The translations under genes were made by a program, and so were the position numbers. The notes under the pieces are model-generated. The model was not told where the DNA came from. It worked only from the letters and a program-made list of their open reading frames with translations, and made no database searches. A stretch of DNA of 64,000 nucleotides from Tanytarsus gracilentus (taxonomy: Eukaryota; Arthropoda; Insecta; Diptera; Chironomidae), in NCBI GenBank assembly GCA_038502055.1, contig JAXRKN010000027.1, forward strand, positions 744,001 to 808,000. The letters are read 5' to 3'. This document shows, one piece after another, positions 24,611-36,374 of this stretch. Positions within the stretch are counted from its first letter, which is position 1. The number at the start of each line of letters is the position of its first letter.

Positions 24611-25027
24611 TTAAATATTTCAAAAAAACTTGAATCATAGAAAATGTCAAATTAAAAGTTATTCACCCTAATTTAAAAAAAGCATTTCAAACTTTTACAG
24701 TTAAAATTTATTAATTTTTAAAATTTATTGTATTTAAGTAATAGTTCAATTTAGAATAAATTACCCTAAAATTTATTTTTAAACATTTTTATTCTTAAAT
24801 TTATAAAATTTGATTTTTAAAAAATAATTTAATTAACCTTACAAAATTTTGTTATGCCATTCTAATAATAAAAAAAACTTATTTGTGCTCCACTAATCAA
24901 TAAATCAACCTAGACCCAAATTTCTCACATTTTTATTTGCGTTTTACCTTTTTTTATTGACTCAGCCTACAACAAAAAAAAATCATTTTCTTTCGCTCAT
25001 AATTTCCTCTTTTCATTCTCTCAACTC

Positions 25028-25285
25028 ATGCGAGTCAATAAAATAATTCCTGATAAGCGAAAATTATCAAGCAAGAGACTAGAAAAACAACCGAATGTGT
25101 GTGCAAACAATCAATTTCCTTTGATTATTTCTTCTTCTCAGTTTTTATCGAAAAGACAGAGAATTAAATGCGGAGAAAATGATGAAAAGTTTGATCAGCT
25201 GCAAATTGAAGAATTATCAAAGTTTATTTTTAAGCGTGTCGTTGAGTTGATGACGAATTGTTTGTTAATTTTAACGGTTTTGTAA
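25028..25285 (+). CDS. Unsupported small open frame, possibly an exon
   Basis: 85 codons, basic in the first half (RKLSSKRLEKQPNVC), with no signal peptide and a hydrophobic end (TNCLLILTVL). No homolog is recognised and no splice partner is evident. Its composition is a little less AT-rich than its surroundings. It may be chance. Confidence 0.15.
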   Translation: MRVNKIIPDKRKLSSKRLEKQPNVCANNQFPLIISSSQFLSKRQRIKCGENDEKFDQLQIEELSKFIFKRVVELMTNCLLILTVL

Positions 25286-25387
25286 ATTATTTAAATTAAA
25301 AAATAATTCTGAAGATTTTTTAATTTTTTTAAATTTTTAGGTGAATTTTTTATTCAAAATTTTTAAAACATTTTGAAACTTTTTTTC

Positions 25388-25869
25388 TTAATTAAGTTGT
25401 GCGATTCTTTCCTTCAAAATATCTCTTGCTTCTTTAGCGGTGATTTCTTGACCTCCAAGTCTCAACACTGATAGAACAGTATTCACATCAGCTTTGTATC
25501 CAATTAGGGAATCAAAACTTTGAATATTAAAAAATTATAATTTTAATTAGGTTAGAAAATAACAAGAGCTGAGAACTTCAAAAATTGACGTGCATTCATG
25601 TACATTAAAAATTTAAGTTCTCATTCCTTGAAAAATAATTATTATAATAAAATAATAATTTAAATTTTTTTATTTTTAGGAGCACTCCGAAATTAGGAAC
25701 AATCACCCTAATTAAAAATCAAATTTTTCACTATTTTAATTTCAGCTCAAACTCACTCAAAATCTCCTTCTCGATTTGCATCATCAAGAATTTCAGCAAC
25801 TGTCAATGGATGAGCAAAAACTCGGAAAATTGTCAAGAAAAAAACGACGCAGATAAAGAAGACTTTCAT
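25388..25869 (-). CDS. 80-residue secreted peptide, two exons
   Basis: Minus-strand exons 25757-25869 and 25388-25517, joined by donor GTGAGT and an acceptor in aatattcaaag; the frame is kept and the total is 81 codons including stop. The product begins with a clear signal peptide (MKVFFICVVFFLTIFRVFA). A short mature chain of about 61 residues, HPLTVAEILDDANREGDF followed by a helical LSVLRLGGQEITAKEARDIL segment, has no cysteines. An initiator TCAGTT at about 25888-25893 gives a leader of about 23 bases. The intron contains a copy of the AGGAGCACTCC..CACCCTAA dispersed motif. I do not recognise the family. The short, cysteine-free, amphipathic mature part could be a secreted effector or prohormone-like peptide, but no function can be assigned. 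Confidence 0.65.
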
Positions 25870-26652
25870 CTTTGATAACTTTTAATGAACTGAGAGTAAA
25901 ATATGTAAAAGTAATAATTTTCACAGCAAATTTTAATGACGTAAAAGTCTGGTTTGAAAACTTCTGTTTCATCTTCTAATGAGCTTGAAAATTTTTAGAG
26001 ATAATTAGGAAGAAACAAAAGTGTGAAGTTATTTTTAAATTCATTAATTCGAATAAAATTTTATCAACCCTGGAGGGAAAATTTCATCAAAATTCTCACT
26101 TGACCACATCATTTCATATTCATGAAAATATTTTATCATTCTTAATTTATCTCGGCACTAAATTCAAAATTTTCACACTCGACTTGATCGAAAATTCCTC
26201 GCAACCCTTTTTAGCGCAAAAATATTTCTAAAATTCTGCCAGCGGGCATCAAATTTCCGACAAATCAACGCCTCCACGCATGTGTGCGAACATTTGCATA
26301 TTTAATTACGCATTTCACGTTTGATAATTGCGTGAGATTGTGTCAGAATCGAAATTAAATGAGTGCGAAAAATGTTAATTATCCGGTGATGAGTTTGAAA
26401 GTGATGAATTTGTGCGTAAATTTATGGCTTGAGGGGAAATTAAGTTGTGAAAGGGTGAAAGTGAGCCAAAAAATATTTAATAAAATTTCAAAACTATTTT
26501 TATAGAAATTAAAAATTTACAAAATATTTTTTGCAAGTTTTCACATCTAGAAATTCAAAAACCGTAAAAATTTAAATTAATTACAAATTTTAGTCGCATT
26601 AAAGTGTTTTTATTGAAATTTTTCTCATTTCATCGCTTTTCATTCAACAGAA

Positions 26653-28260
26653 ATGTTGTGTAAAGGAGTTGTCGTAGTTTTGGTGATTTTTCAATCTTCA
26701 ACAAATGCGATGAAAAAATCTCAACAGATTTTTGGAGACAGACGTGAGAAAAAAGAGATTTAGAATTTGAGAAAATTTCAAAAAAAATTAGAAATATTTA
26801 AAAGATTTTAAATTTAAATAATTCTAAAAATGTTTGAAATTTTTTAAAATATTAAAAATATTTTTTTAAAAATTCAAAATTAATTTAAAATATTAAAAAT
26901 ATTTTTAAAAAAATTCACAAATTATTTAAAATGTTTCCTCCTCCTCAGAAAGTCCACCAACTGAAAACACCCGCCGTCTCTATGATCCCACATCCTTCGA
27001 CATGCTCGACGACATGGTCATCCCAAATGAAGTTAAAACTCAACTTTTCGACCCCAACGCTGATCAACGCCGTAACGCGATAATCAACGAAGATCTTTTA
27101 TGGCCCGATAAAGTTGTTCGATACTTCATCGACAGTGAATTCAATGAAACTCATCGCGCTGAAATTAAGAAGGGAGTTAGTATGATCGAGTCACAGAGTT
27201 GCATAAAATTTGTTGAACTGAATGCACCACCGAAAGAGTTGGACATTGATGAGCCTTACGTTCATATTAATTCGATCAGTGGATGTTTTGCTCAAGTTGG
27301 CTCCATGTGCGATAAATGTCAGATGAGCTTGGATATTCCGGTGAGTGGAAAAAATTAAGAAAATATTTCAAAAGAAAATCAGGAAGAAAATTTCAAAAAT
27401 TTTAATGAAGAATTTAAATTTTCCTTTAAAAATATTTTTCCAGATTTTTTGGTTTTTCTCTAATTTTTTAAAATATTTTTCTTTAAAAATTTTCAAAATA
27501 TTTTCATCCATAGGGTGGATGCGTTCGTCAAGGTACAATCGCGCATGAATTTTTGCACTCTCTTGGATTTTATCACATGCAATGCACTGCTGGTCGTGAC
27601 GGTTATATTGAAGTAATGTGGGATAATTTAAACTCAAACGCGTAAGTGAAAAAAAAAATTATTATTTAAATCAATTAACTTAATAGAGATGGAAATTAGC
27701 AAGTTTCAGTTTTAATTAATGGCATAAAAAATTCAATTTTGATAATTTGAGTTTTTTTCATTAATTAATTTTTATTTAATTTTAAAAATTTATTTTAAAT
27801 ATTTTTTTTATTTAACTAGTTTTGGAAACTTTAAGGAATACGCGACCAAAACAACTTTAGTCGGAACTGGTGAGTTTTTTTTCATTAAAGCTTTTAATTA
27901 ATTAAATTTTCATACAAATTTCATGTAATTTCCCAAAATTAAATTACTTTATATGAAATTTTTTGTAATTGTAAATAATTTTTCAAAAGTAATTTATTAT
28001 ATTTTTTCAATTCAAAATCCTCAGAATACGACTACGAATCAATCATGCACTATGGATCTTACTTTTTCTCCAAAAACAGAGACTTTACTATCAAAACTAA
28101 AAATAAAAAAGCCCAAAAGAGTATTGTGAGTTTTTGAACAAAATTAATTAAATATTTTAACACAACTTTTTTTTTTATAATTTTCTAGGGTCAGCGAACA
28201 CATTTAAGCACAGGCGACATCACACGACTTAATCGACTTTACAATTGTGACGGATACTGA
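26653..28260 (+). CDS. Astacin-family zinc metalloprotease, six exons
   Basis: Exons 26653-26743, 26949-27340, 27514-27641, 27820-27869, 28025-28125 and 28189-28260; 277 residues with all phases consistent. A signal peptide (MLCKGVVVVLVIFQSSTNA) and a propeptide (with FDMLDDMVIP) precede the catalytic domain, which starts near RRNAIINEDLLWPDKVVRYF. The zinc site is HEFLHSLGFYHMQ, formed entirely in exon 3, followed by RDGYIEV. The Met-turn is SIMHYGSYFFSK in exon 5. Family cysteines are present (QSCIKF, SGCF, GGCV, YNC), with an extra CDKC pair. The residue after the third zinc histidine is Met rather than the Glu of the classic signature; non-Glu forms are known among insect astacins. There are no CUB or EGF domains after the catalytic domain, so it is a minimal secreted enzyme, probably digestive or matrix-processing. 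Confidence 0.93.
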
Positions 28261-29718
28261 AAAAAAAAGTAAAATATTTTAAAACATAGTTTCCCACCCT
28301 TGTAAAAATTTTCAACCGTCAAAATGTCAAATTTAAATCAAATCCAAAAAATCTCCAATAAATTTTTTAAACCGTCAAATTAATTTCAACTTTTTACTAA
28401 TTTAATTTAAAAATTCATTTTCGTTTCCTTTCCTCATTTTTATTTTCATTCCACTTCGCCGATAATAAATCTTTAATCAATGATAAATTTTTGGCCAACA
28501 CAAAACAAAGCAAAATGAGAAACGGAATAAAATAAATTTCTTAAAATTTCCTTTCTGTCGCGCGGAGTTTCGCTTTTAATTTTTCTTTTTATCGTGAGAT
28601 GAAGTTTTTTTGTGTTGTTGTGAGGTTTGGCAAGGGATGGAGATTTTATAATTAATTTTGATTTATTAATTAGGGTGAATGCTCATAAAATCGACATCTA
28701 ACCTAAAGTTGACAATTTTAAAAATAATTTAATTTAAAAATTCGTCAATCCTCGCTTTTGTCCTCATCATCTTCTTCTTAACTTCAAACTTCATCTCATC
28801 CTCAACAATTCTTTTTCTCTCTCTCACCCAAAACAAAAAATAAAGTAAAGAATGGAAATTAATAATTTATTTATTTTAATTTTTTTCCTCTTTCCCTTTT
28901 TCGCGGTGTGTTTTGTTATTTTATGCGCTCAACTAATGTCCATCATCTGGTCCGTCGCAGAAGCAGCGAGGTCATTAATTTTCAGATTTTTGCCTCGTTC
29001 TTTAATTTAATTTTGTGACTTTTTGTTTCTCCGTTAGATTTCGCATTATAACGGGACTTTTTTTCTTATATTTATTATCGATTGTTTAGATCGAATGTTG
29101 TTGAGGTGATTTGTGTTGTCTGGAAAGGATTTTTATTGCCTTAAAGATTAATTTTGAATTTTGGACTAAAAAGCATTCAAAGTCTTTCTCTAGGTCACTA
29201 GAACGCTAGACAAGCCATCATATAAAGTAAATATCTTCATTCTACAATCGATATATCGATTTCTCTAAAATTGCCGACGTCGCCTCGTCCTACACTCGAC
29301 TGTCCATCCCTCTTTATGTCCTCACTCAACTTGCGGATTTTTCTTCTTTCTCTTTTCGAGCTTGCGAGTATTTTTTTCTACGATAAAAACGTTCATTCAT
29401 GAGAGAATTGTGAATGGAGGGAGGGTTTAAAGGTGGAATTTCTTTTCAAAGGTTTTTAAAGCGATTTTGACGGATTAAAGTGAAGGTAAAAGGATTTTTG
29501 ATTTTTTGTGAGAAAATTTTTGAGGAAAGTCGAGAAGAAAAAATTTTTAATTTTTAATTTTATACTAAAAAAATTTTAGTTTTTATTTTATCATTTTTAT
29601 AAATTTTAAAAATACCTAAGAAGAAGAAATTTTAAATTTTGCATTTAGTTTTATTTTTTATTTTAATAAATTTTAAAAATAAGAAGAAAATTTGAATTTT
29701 TTATAAATTTATTAAATT
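28261..29718. other. Gene-poor stretch between astacin and LRR genes
   Basis: No full gene. A copy of the TTAGGGTGAATGCTC dispersed motif is at 28670-28715. One possible 33-nt plus-strand exon at 29194-29226 is listed separately. Confidence 0.45.
29194..29226 (+). other. Candidate 33-nt micro-exon
   Basis: Acceptor gtctttctctag, 33 bases open only in frame 0 (VTRTLDKPSYK), then GTAAAT. The base composition is more balanced than the flanks. No partner exons were found. Confidence 0.2.
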
Positions 29719-30597
29719 TTAAAAATATTTCAACACGAAAATTAAACTCAAATAAAAAATTTTAAATCTCAAACCAGAACTTGAAGATTTTAATTTATAA
29801 ATTTCATTTTCTAAGTCAACAATTCTTCCTAAATCATAATTTCGGTTTCTTTCGATCACATTAATTTTAGACATAAAATTTGATTCGATTGAAAAAATTT
29901 GAGATCGCAAAAATTTAATTTCATCTTCGAGTTCACAAACAAATTCTTCAACGTTAATTTCGCATTTTTTGGGGTCGATCGTTGTCACTTCATTGATATC
30001 TGTGCAATTTTCCTTTAAAATCTCAATTAACTCAGCAATTCCGGATGAATTATAAACTTGAAGATTAACGCAATCGTTGTAGTGAAACCAAGCTTGCTCT
30101 AAATTTTCTAAATTATCTAAAAGTCCATCACCAACGTGTTTGAGTTTCGTTCCAAAAAATCCAACGATTTTTATGTTCGGCGTTGGAGCGAAAAAATTTC
30201 CAGGAACTCTTTCGATTTCTGAATTTGCTAATTTCCATGAGAGTAAATTTGGATAATCGTTAAGTTCGTCACCTCGCAGTGAAGTCATTCCACATCGATA
30301 AAAGTCAAATCCAATAATGTTCGGAAAAATATCCAAAAATCCTTTCGGAAGAGTTTCGAGATTTGTTTCACAATTTGTTGATTGAAAGTAAATTAATTCG
30401 ACATCGAAGTGAGTAAAGTCAGTCACGTGATCTCCCGTGAAGCCAGTAATGTGAGTTGAATTATCGGAAAAATTCATTGAATTAACTGAACAAAAATAAA
30501 CGTAACCGATGACGGGAAACACTGCTCTGCCAAATCCACAATTTAAAATTATTCCACTCGTTAATGGAAAAATTAAAAAAATTATAAGAAATTTCAT
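29719..30597 (-). CDS. Secreted LRR protein with coiled coil and hydrophobic C-terminus
   Basis: Single exon, 292 residues. Signal peptide MKFLIIFLIFPLTSG, then LNCGF, YFCSVNSMNFSDNSTHITG, GDHVTDFTHFDVELIYF and LETLPKGF, with LRRs FPNIIGF, CGMTSLRGDEL, YPNLLSW, IERVPGNFF, IKIVGF and LENLEQAWF. The closing cysteines are in NDCVNL and ENCTD. After the linker (KKCEINVEEFVCELEDEI) comes a coiled coil of about 55 residues. The chain ends in a hydrophobic segment (FKIFYLSLIFVLKYF) that could be a membrane anchor or GPI signal, so this member may stay on the cell surface. Upstream are an initiator TCAGTT near 30630-30635 and a TGATAA site at 30678. It is the only isolated minus-strand member of this subfamily here. 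Confidence 0.86.
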   Translation of the reverse strand: MKFLIIFLIFPLTSGIILNCGFGRAVFPVIGYVYFCSVNSMNFSDNSTHITGFTGDHVTDFTHFDVELIYFQSTNCETNLETLPKGFLDIFPNIIGFDFYRCGMTSLRGDELNDYPNLLSWKLANSEIERVPGNFFAPTPNIKIVGFFGTKLKHVGDGLLDNLENLEQAWFHYNDCVNLQVYNSSGIAELIEILKENCTDINEVTTIDPKKCEINVEEFVCELEDEIKFLRSQIFSIESNFMSKINVIERNRNYDLGRIVDLENEIYKLKSSSSGLRFKIFYLSLIFVLKYF

Positions 30598-30719
30598 TTT
30601 TAAAGTTTACAACTTAAGAGACGAATTCGAACTGAATTAAAATTTAAAACTTGAAATTTTTATCAGTTTTAAAACGCTGATAAAAGTTGATCACGCAAAA
30701 ATGCAGTGAATCTCACGAA

Positions 30720-32550
30720 TTAAGAGTAAAATGCCGAGTGCGGACACAGACGAAATAAAACTATGATTTTTTTAATAAATTTAATATGATTTTTTTAAAA
30801 CATCAAATTTCAATCTTAAAAATAGAAATTTTTAAAAAATTAATTTTAAAAATTTGAGTGATGAAAAATTCAAACTTTTTGTTTCCAATTGTGGTGATTT
30901 TGAAGTGGACTTGATTTATTTTTTAAACATGTGAGATTAAAATTTTCGAGTGAGCAAGATGTGGAGCAAAGAGTGAACTATTGAATGATTTTGATAAGAA
31001 TTTTTGAAAAGTTTAGAATTAGGAAATATTTTTTAAAAATATTTCGGAACATTGCGGAGTTTTTTTTTTGGATTTTTTAATTTCTCTGTAAATTTTTAAA
31101 AAAATTAAAAAAGTTCACAGTTGCTCTCGATTAATTTCTCGGTAACTTTTTTAAAATTAAAAATTACGTTATGAATTTTTTTAAAATTAAAAAGTACGTT
31201 ATAAAATAAATAAAATCCCTTCATTTGCCGAGTCAAAATTTTTATATTTTTTCTAACACTAATTAGAGCTCAAAGTCAAATTTATGTTCTCAAAGTTCAA
31301 ACTTCATTTTTAATTCTTTTCCATCGCCATTCAACTTCTCATCAACACGACAAAAATCCATTAGCGATTAAAATAAAATTTATTAATTAATCAAACTCAT
31401 CAAGCATTTATTCTCTTTTTTTCTCGAGTTCATTCGTCATTTTCTTGGAAGAGATTTTTTCAATACATTCCCGCTTAAGTCCATCACAAATCACTCGACG
31501 ATTTGAACTTGAGATATGAAAAGAATTTTTTTAAAGATTGTTCAGAAAAGTCGTTAATTAATTAATCATTTTTCTCTGAGTGTGAGTGCGGTGAATTATT
31601 TAAAAAAATTAATATTTTTATTAGATTTTAATTTATGACCGATAAAATTTTTTAAAATCAAAATATTTATCGTCAATAATTTTTTTATTGATAATTAAGC
31701 GAAACTCTTTTTTTTATTAATTAACAATGCCTTAAAAAAGCACGAAAGTAAAAGAAATCAAACAAAGAAGGAGAAAAAAGTAAATTTCAATAGAATTTTT
31801 TCTCTTCATTCAATTTTTTTAATCCTCACCTTTTCTCACTTCTTTTCTCGTTAAATTCTCTTTTCGCCTTCTCATCATCATCGCTTGTTTCTGTTTTCTC
31901 GCCTTCGACTCTTTTTTTAATCTCCTCAAACAAACTAACTAGCTTGTGGAGTTTCGAGCGTGTGTGTTTTTGTTTATTTTTTTTCATATTTACCTCTTCT
32001 TCATCGTTCACTTCATTGATTCCACTATTTATGACTCACAACTCGATATTTTACTTTATAATTCAATATTCATAGACGCGATCAAAGTGATTTTGTGTGT
32101 GGCATTTTTTTATGATCAATTTTCAATAAATTTTTAAGAGGGAGAAAGAATTTTTTTTTTATGGTTTGTGGATTTAATGAAATGAGAGTTGGAGATTCAT
32201 TTAGGACTTAAAATAATTTAATTTAATTGATGAATTTAAAATTTAATTTCAAAAGATTAATTTTTAATGAGTTTTAAAATAAATACGTTTTTAATACGTT
32301 AAAACGTATTTTAATTTTTAACGTATTTTTATAAACTTTAAATTTTTATTTTTTAACGTATTTTTTTATTTAAATTTTTATTAGTTTTTTCAAATTTTAA
32401 AAAATCTTTAATCAAATTTTCAGTTCCTTCACCTTGTTTTTGTTGGTAATCAAATTTAATCCATTTAACAAAATTAAAGCGAGCAAATTCAACTTGAGTC
32501 AAAATTTTCAATATTTTGTTTGTTAGTAAATTAATTAATCAATTTATAAA
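30720..32550. other. Gene-poor AT-rich stretch
   Basis: No supported gene. A minus-strand Lys/Glu-rich open frame near 31826-32011 is purine-rich sequence without splice support. Repeated TTTAACGTATTTTTA motifs occur near 32285-32370. Confidence 0.45.
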
Positions 32551-32551
32551 A

Positions 32552-32569
32552 ATGAACAAAATTTTCTTG
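32552..32569 (+). other. Orphan first coding exon (MNKIFL), paralogous to the next gene's exon 1
   Basis: ATG plus five codons followed directly by a good donor (GTGAGT), matching in size and phase the first exon of the peptide gene at 32846 (MRKIYL, also with a donor). A possible acceptor follows at about 32723 but leads to an early stop. It may be an alternative first exon for the peptide gene 300 bp downstream, or the remnant of a lost tandem copy. Confidence 0.35.
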
Positions 32570-32845
32570 GTGAGTTTTTAACATTTTTTAATTTTCAATT
32601 AAATTTTTTAGTTTTTAATTTAATTTTATAGTTTTTTATTAAATTTTTTTTTGCTTAATATTTTTGGGAAATTTTGAAACCATTGAGGTAAAAATAAATG
32701 CAATTAAAATTCAACTTTTCAGCTCTTGAAAATATTTTAAAGCGTTAAAATTCATTTTAAAGCATCGCATTTTAAAATATATCGAAAAATTATTTTATTT
32801 CCTTTGAGAGACTTTTTCCGATCAGTCGTTGAAGCAAAACTAAAA

Positions 32846-33095
32846 ATGAGGAAAATTTATTTGGTAAAAATAAAAGCATTAAAATTATTAAAAATAATTC
32901 ATACAAAAATTTAAATTTCAGATTTTTTTAACAATTTTTATGCTCACAATTTTGATTCAAGCTCAAAAAATTTGCAAGTTCAAAAACGAATGCTCAACTT
33001 TTGAGAAGTGCGAAAGAGGAACTTGCGTGTCACTCAATGAGTTGAAAATGAGAAGAAATCTAGGACGAAAAATCAAAAAATCCAAAAAAGATTAA
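32846..33095 (+). CDS. 63-residue secreted four-cysteine peptide, two exons
   Basis: Exon 1, 32846-32863, carries only six codons (MRKIYL) and ends at donor GTAAAA. Exon 2, 32922-33095, starts after acceptor aaatttcag and completes a signal peptide (IFLTIFMLTILIQAQ). The mature peptide has four cysteines in KICKFKNECSTFEKCERG plus TCV, followed by a strongly basic tail (MRRNLGRKIKKSKKD). The spacing C-x5-C-x5-C-x4-C with EC and the final CV matches the short half-modules in the EGF-module gene converging on it from 34.7 kb (such as SSSECKSDQICVNRKCV), so it looks like a free-standing module of that type. An initiator TCAGTC at 32822-32827 gives a leader of about 20 bases. A secreted cationic cysteine-rich peptide; function unknown. 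Confidence 0.72.
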
Positions 33096-33233
33096 AAAGA
33101 TTTTTTTGCATCAAAAATAAAAAATTTATTAAATTTATTAAAAAGTTTTGTGAATTATTTTTCATAAAACTTTCAAAAATTAAATTTAAAAAATTTTAAA
33201 AAGTTTTGTTAATTATTTTTTAGTATAATTTTT

Positions 33234-34687
33234 TTATCCAGCGGCCAGCACAATTTTAGTGATTTCCTTAATCGGCACTCCGCACTCAGCTTTCGTCGCA
33301 ACATCATCGCAAGCTGAAAAAGGTCCAAAACCAGTCGATGGACATTCAATGAAAGGATTTTTATCCAAATGCTTTTTACAACTGCATTCAATTTTTTCAT
33401 CTTTAACTCCGCACTCTGCCGACTTTCCACAAAAACTTTCGCATGGATTTTTCACACATTTTCGATTGACGCAAATTTGATCGCTTTTGCACTCAGACGA
33501 GGAATCGCATGGAGAGCAAAAAGGTGGTTTACCTTGATAACCATCGAGACACGTGCAGTTTGGTCGATTTTCAATAATTGTGCAGTTCGCATAAGGTCCA
33601 CAAGGTGTCGGTGAACATTGATCGATTTTAACATTGTCAAGTTTGCATTCAACTTTTGGATCACCTTTAAATCCTCGCGAGCATTCACAAAAATTTTCAT
33701 TTGAACAAATTGCATTTTTTCCGCATTTAATTTCGCAAAGATTTTTAACGAAACTTTCAAGAGTTTTTACGTCAACTTTTAAATCTTTTTTCTCACTCAC
33801 TCGACATCCGAGACCGGCTTGAGGAAAAAATCCATCAATACACGAACAAATCGCCTTCGAATGATTTTCATTTCGACATTTTGAATTTTCTCCGCATGGC
33901 GATTTTTCGCATGGATCGATGCACTTGTGACTATTGCAAATTTCATGACTTTCACATTGACTTTCGTCTGCGCAACCTTCTCGACAATTCGGCGGTTTTC
34001 CATAATAATTTTCCTCACAAAGACAGTAAGGTTCACGACGGCCGTCTTTAGCCACACAAACTGAATAATTTCCGCACGGATTTGGATCGCAAATATTTTC
34101 GCCAATCTTCCAACATTTCTCTAATGGATTTCCAATAAAATTTTCCTCACAAACGCAAACGGCTTGATGATTTGCAGATTCACACTCAGCATGCTCGCCA
34201 CAGTGCTTGTTGTTGCATGCGATGACACAAATACCCGACTTACATTCCTCGTTGAGCGAGCACTCGAATGAGTTGTGACAGTAAGTGATTTGGAGGGAGA
34301 GTGAGATGAAGGTGGTGAGAGTGAGGGAGAGCTGAAAAATTTTATGGGGTTGAGATAAAATTAACAAAAAAAAATAAATTTGTCTAAAATTAGTTCTAAA
34401 AAATTAAATTTGTCTTATTAAATTATAATTAAAATTAGAATTAAAATTAAATTAAATTAATTCAAAAATTAATTAAATTTGTCTAAAATCTTTTCAAAAT
34501 AAATTAAGGCAAAAATAAAATGTCCAGTAATTTTTTTTAAAAATGTTTGAAAAATATTTAACAGGTCAAAAAAAATTTAACTGGTTTAAAAGTAAATTTA
34601 GCTTAAACTTTTTCCATAGCATAAAGTTTAAATTAATTTTATTCAATGTAATTAAATTTTTAAAATTCTCACCAGTAATTTTTTCAT
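33234..34687 (-). CDS. Secreted protein with dumpy-type EGF modules, two exons
   Basis: The open frame alone starts at 34367, but the real 5' end is better explained by a five-codon first exon at 34673-34687 (MKKLL, donor GTGAGA) spliced to 34331 after acceptor aaatttttcag. That builds a signal peptide (MKKLLLSLTLTTFISLSLQ) and gives 370 residues. The mature part is a chain of cysteine modules: EGF-like ones of the dumpy style (DPNPCGNYSVC with GKPPNC; SPTPCGPYANC with GYQGKPPFC) interleaved with shorter four-cysteine modules (CESHEICNSHKCID, CKSDQICVNRKCV). The last EGF (NPCESFCGKSAEC) is followed by a tail without a membrane anchor (KIVLAAG). Such chains occur in insect extracellular matrix proteins; this one is small and probably secreted. 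An initiator TCAGT lies at about 34728-34732. Confidence 0.88.
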
Positions 34688-36337
34688 CTTCTCTTAGTGA
34701 CGAACTTCGATAGACTAACTTAGAGACACTGATTGATTTGAACTTGGATTTTTCGATAATTAAAAAGACAAATAAAAACAGTCGAGGTTGGTGAGTTTTT
34801 GTCACTTAGTCATATATTAGTACTTTTAAGTGGAGATTTAATGACAAAATTTTTGATGGCGATTTTTGTTGATGACTTTTTAAAATCCCTGACAACCTAA
34901 ATGGATTTTTTTTTCAATCCATGAAATCGTAATTTATTCATCAAAATAGTTTTAATTTAATTAGTCTAAATTTAGACAAAATTTTAACCACCAAAATTTT
35001 TAATTTAATTCAAAAAGTTGTTAACAAAATTCAACAAAATATTTTTATTTTAATTAAGTCTAAAAATAAATTAAGTCTGCATCGAAATTCGACAAAAATT
35101 ATATTAACAAATCAACATCTAAATTTTTATTAGTCTCCTTCCAAAATATTTCTCTATCAAATTAACATGTGTCACTTAACAAGTAGCCAGAAGTCCCCAC
35201 ACAACACAACTCCCATTAATGACCATTCTACAGCCTCCAAACTGTCTACAGTCTCCTCAAATAAATTGCATCATCACCATAATCCGCATCTTTATGCATC
35301 TCTGGTGTTCTTTTTCATTTTAATTTTAGCTCTCTTTTTTCTCTCTCCCTTTCACACTTTCTCAGAACACAGTCCGAGGCTCATTTCTCATATTTTATTC
35401 ATTCATATTGTTGGAAGGTGATTGCTTTTGCGGATTATGTGCCAATGCACTCGTTTGCAGCATGAAAAGCGAGCTGGCAAAATTAATTGACAGCGGAGTG
35501 AAGAAAAAAAATTAACAAAAGAAGTTGAAAAATAATTTTTAATTCTCGACTCATCTCGAGCCATCAAGTTGGCAACATTTTAATCCATTTTATGGCTTTT
35601 GCATGCTAAAAATTCTCTTTTATTTTCCCTTCCTCGACGTATTGACGGTAATTAATTAATTTTACGTGCGATTTTTATTTAATCGAGAAGTGTCGCGACT
35701 GGCGACGGTGTGGATTACTGTCGTTAAATTAATTATTACCCTCGCGAGGCTGTCGCTGGAGTGGGAAGAGGAAAATTATGAGAAATCAGCAAATGAATTA
35801 TAATTAATGGATTCGAATGTTTTTGAAATATTAAAAATTATCTCAATCTTAATTTAACAATTTTAACAATCTTAATTTGCGAATTTTTTATCGATCTAGA
35901 ATAAAATTTATTTCCTCCTTCACTAAACACCTGGAAAAAAGGAATTTAGAATCCGCCTTTCACCTGTGTCGAAACCCTCGCGTTTGTTTTTATCTCACAA
36001 AACGCCTTTAATCGCTTTTTAAATTCACAAATTCTCAAATTTGCTTATCGCTAAATTGAGGAAGAAAATATTCGGCAATTTCTCGTTAAAAATGAATTAA
36101 AATTTTTCTGATCAATCTATGGAGAAAAGACATTCAAAGGAGTGGACGAAAAATAATTTTACGATAATTTTTAAGCATCAACAATTTATCGACAATTTTA
36201 ATTTTAAATTTCTAAAAATTCTTAAAATCGTCCCAACCTCATATCTATCCAAAAATTAGCAGCATAGCTGTAGAATTACCTCCAATAAGAACGAGAGAAA
36301 ATGCGCAAATACAACGCAAAGATATCATCGTCATTAC

Positions 36338-36374
36338 CTTCGCATCTTTTCCTTCCCTTTTGCTGTCGTTGTCA
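36338..36374 (-). other. Candidate 37-nt micro-exon
   Basis: On the minus strand, acceptor tgctcttttgttttag is followed by 37 bases and donor GTAATGAC. It is open in two frames, giving DNDSKREGKDAK or TTTAKGKEKMR depending on incoming phase. Confidence 0.3.

Noticed and set aside
31826..32011. Minus-strand Lys/Glu-rich frame of 61 codons
   Set aside because: Purine-rich strand gives charged frames by chance; no acceptor, signal peptide or homology.
35167..35421. Plus-strand 84-codon frame with one hydrophobic segment
   Set aside because: No recognisable family, leader or promoter; composition like the flanking pyrimidine-rich DNA.
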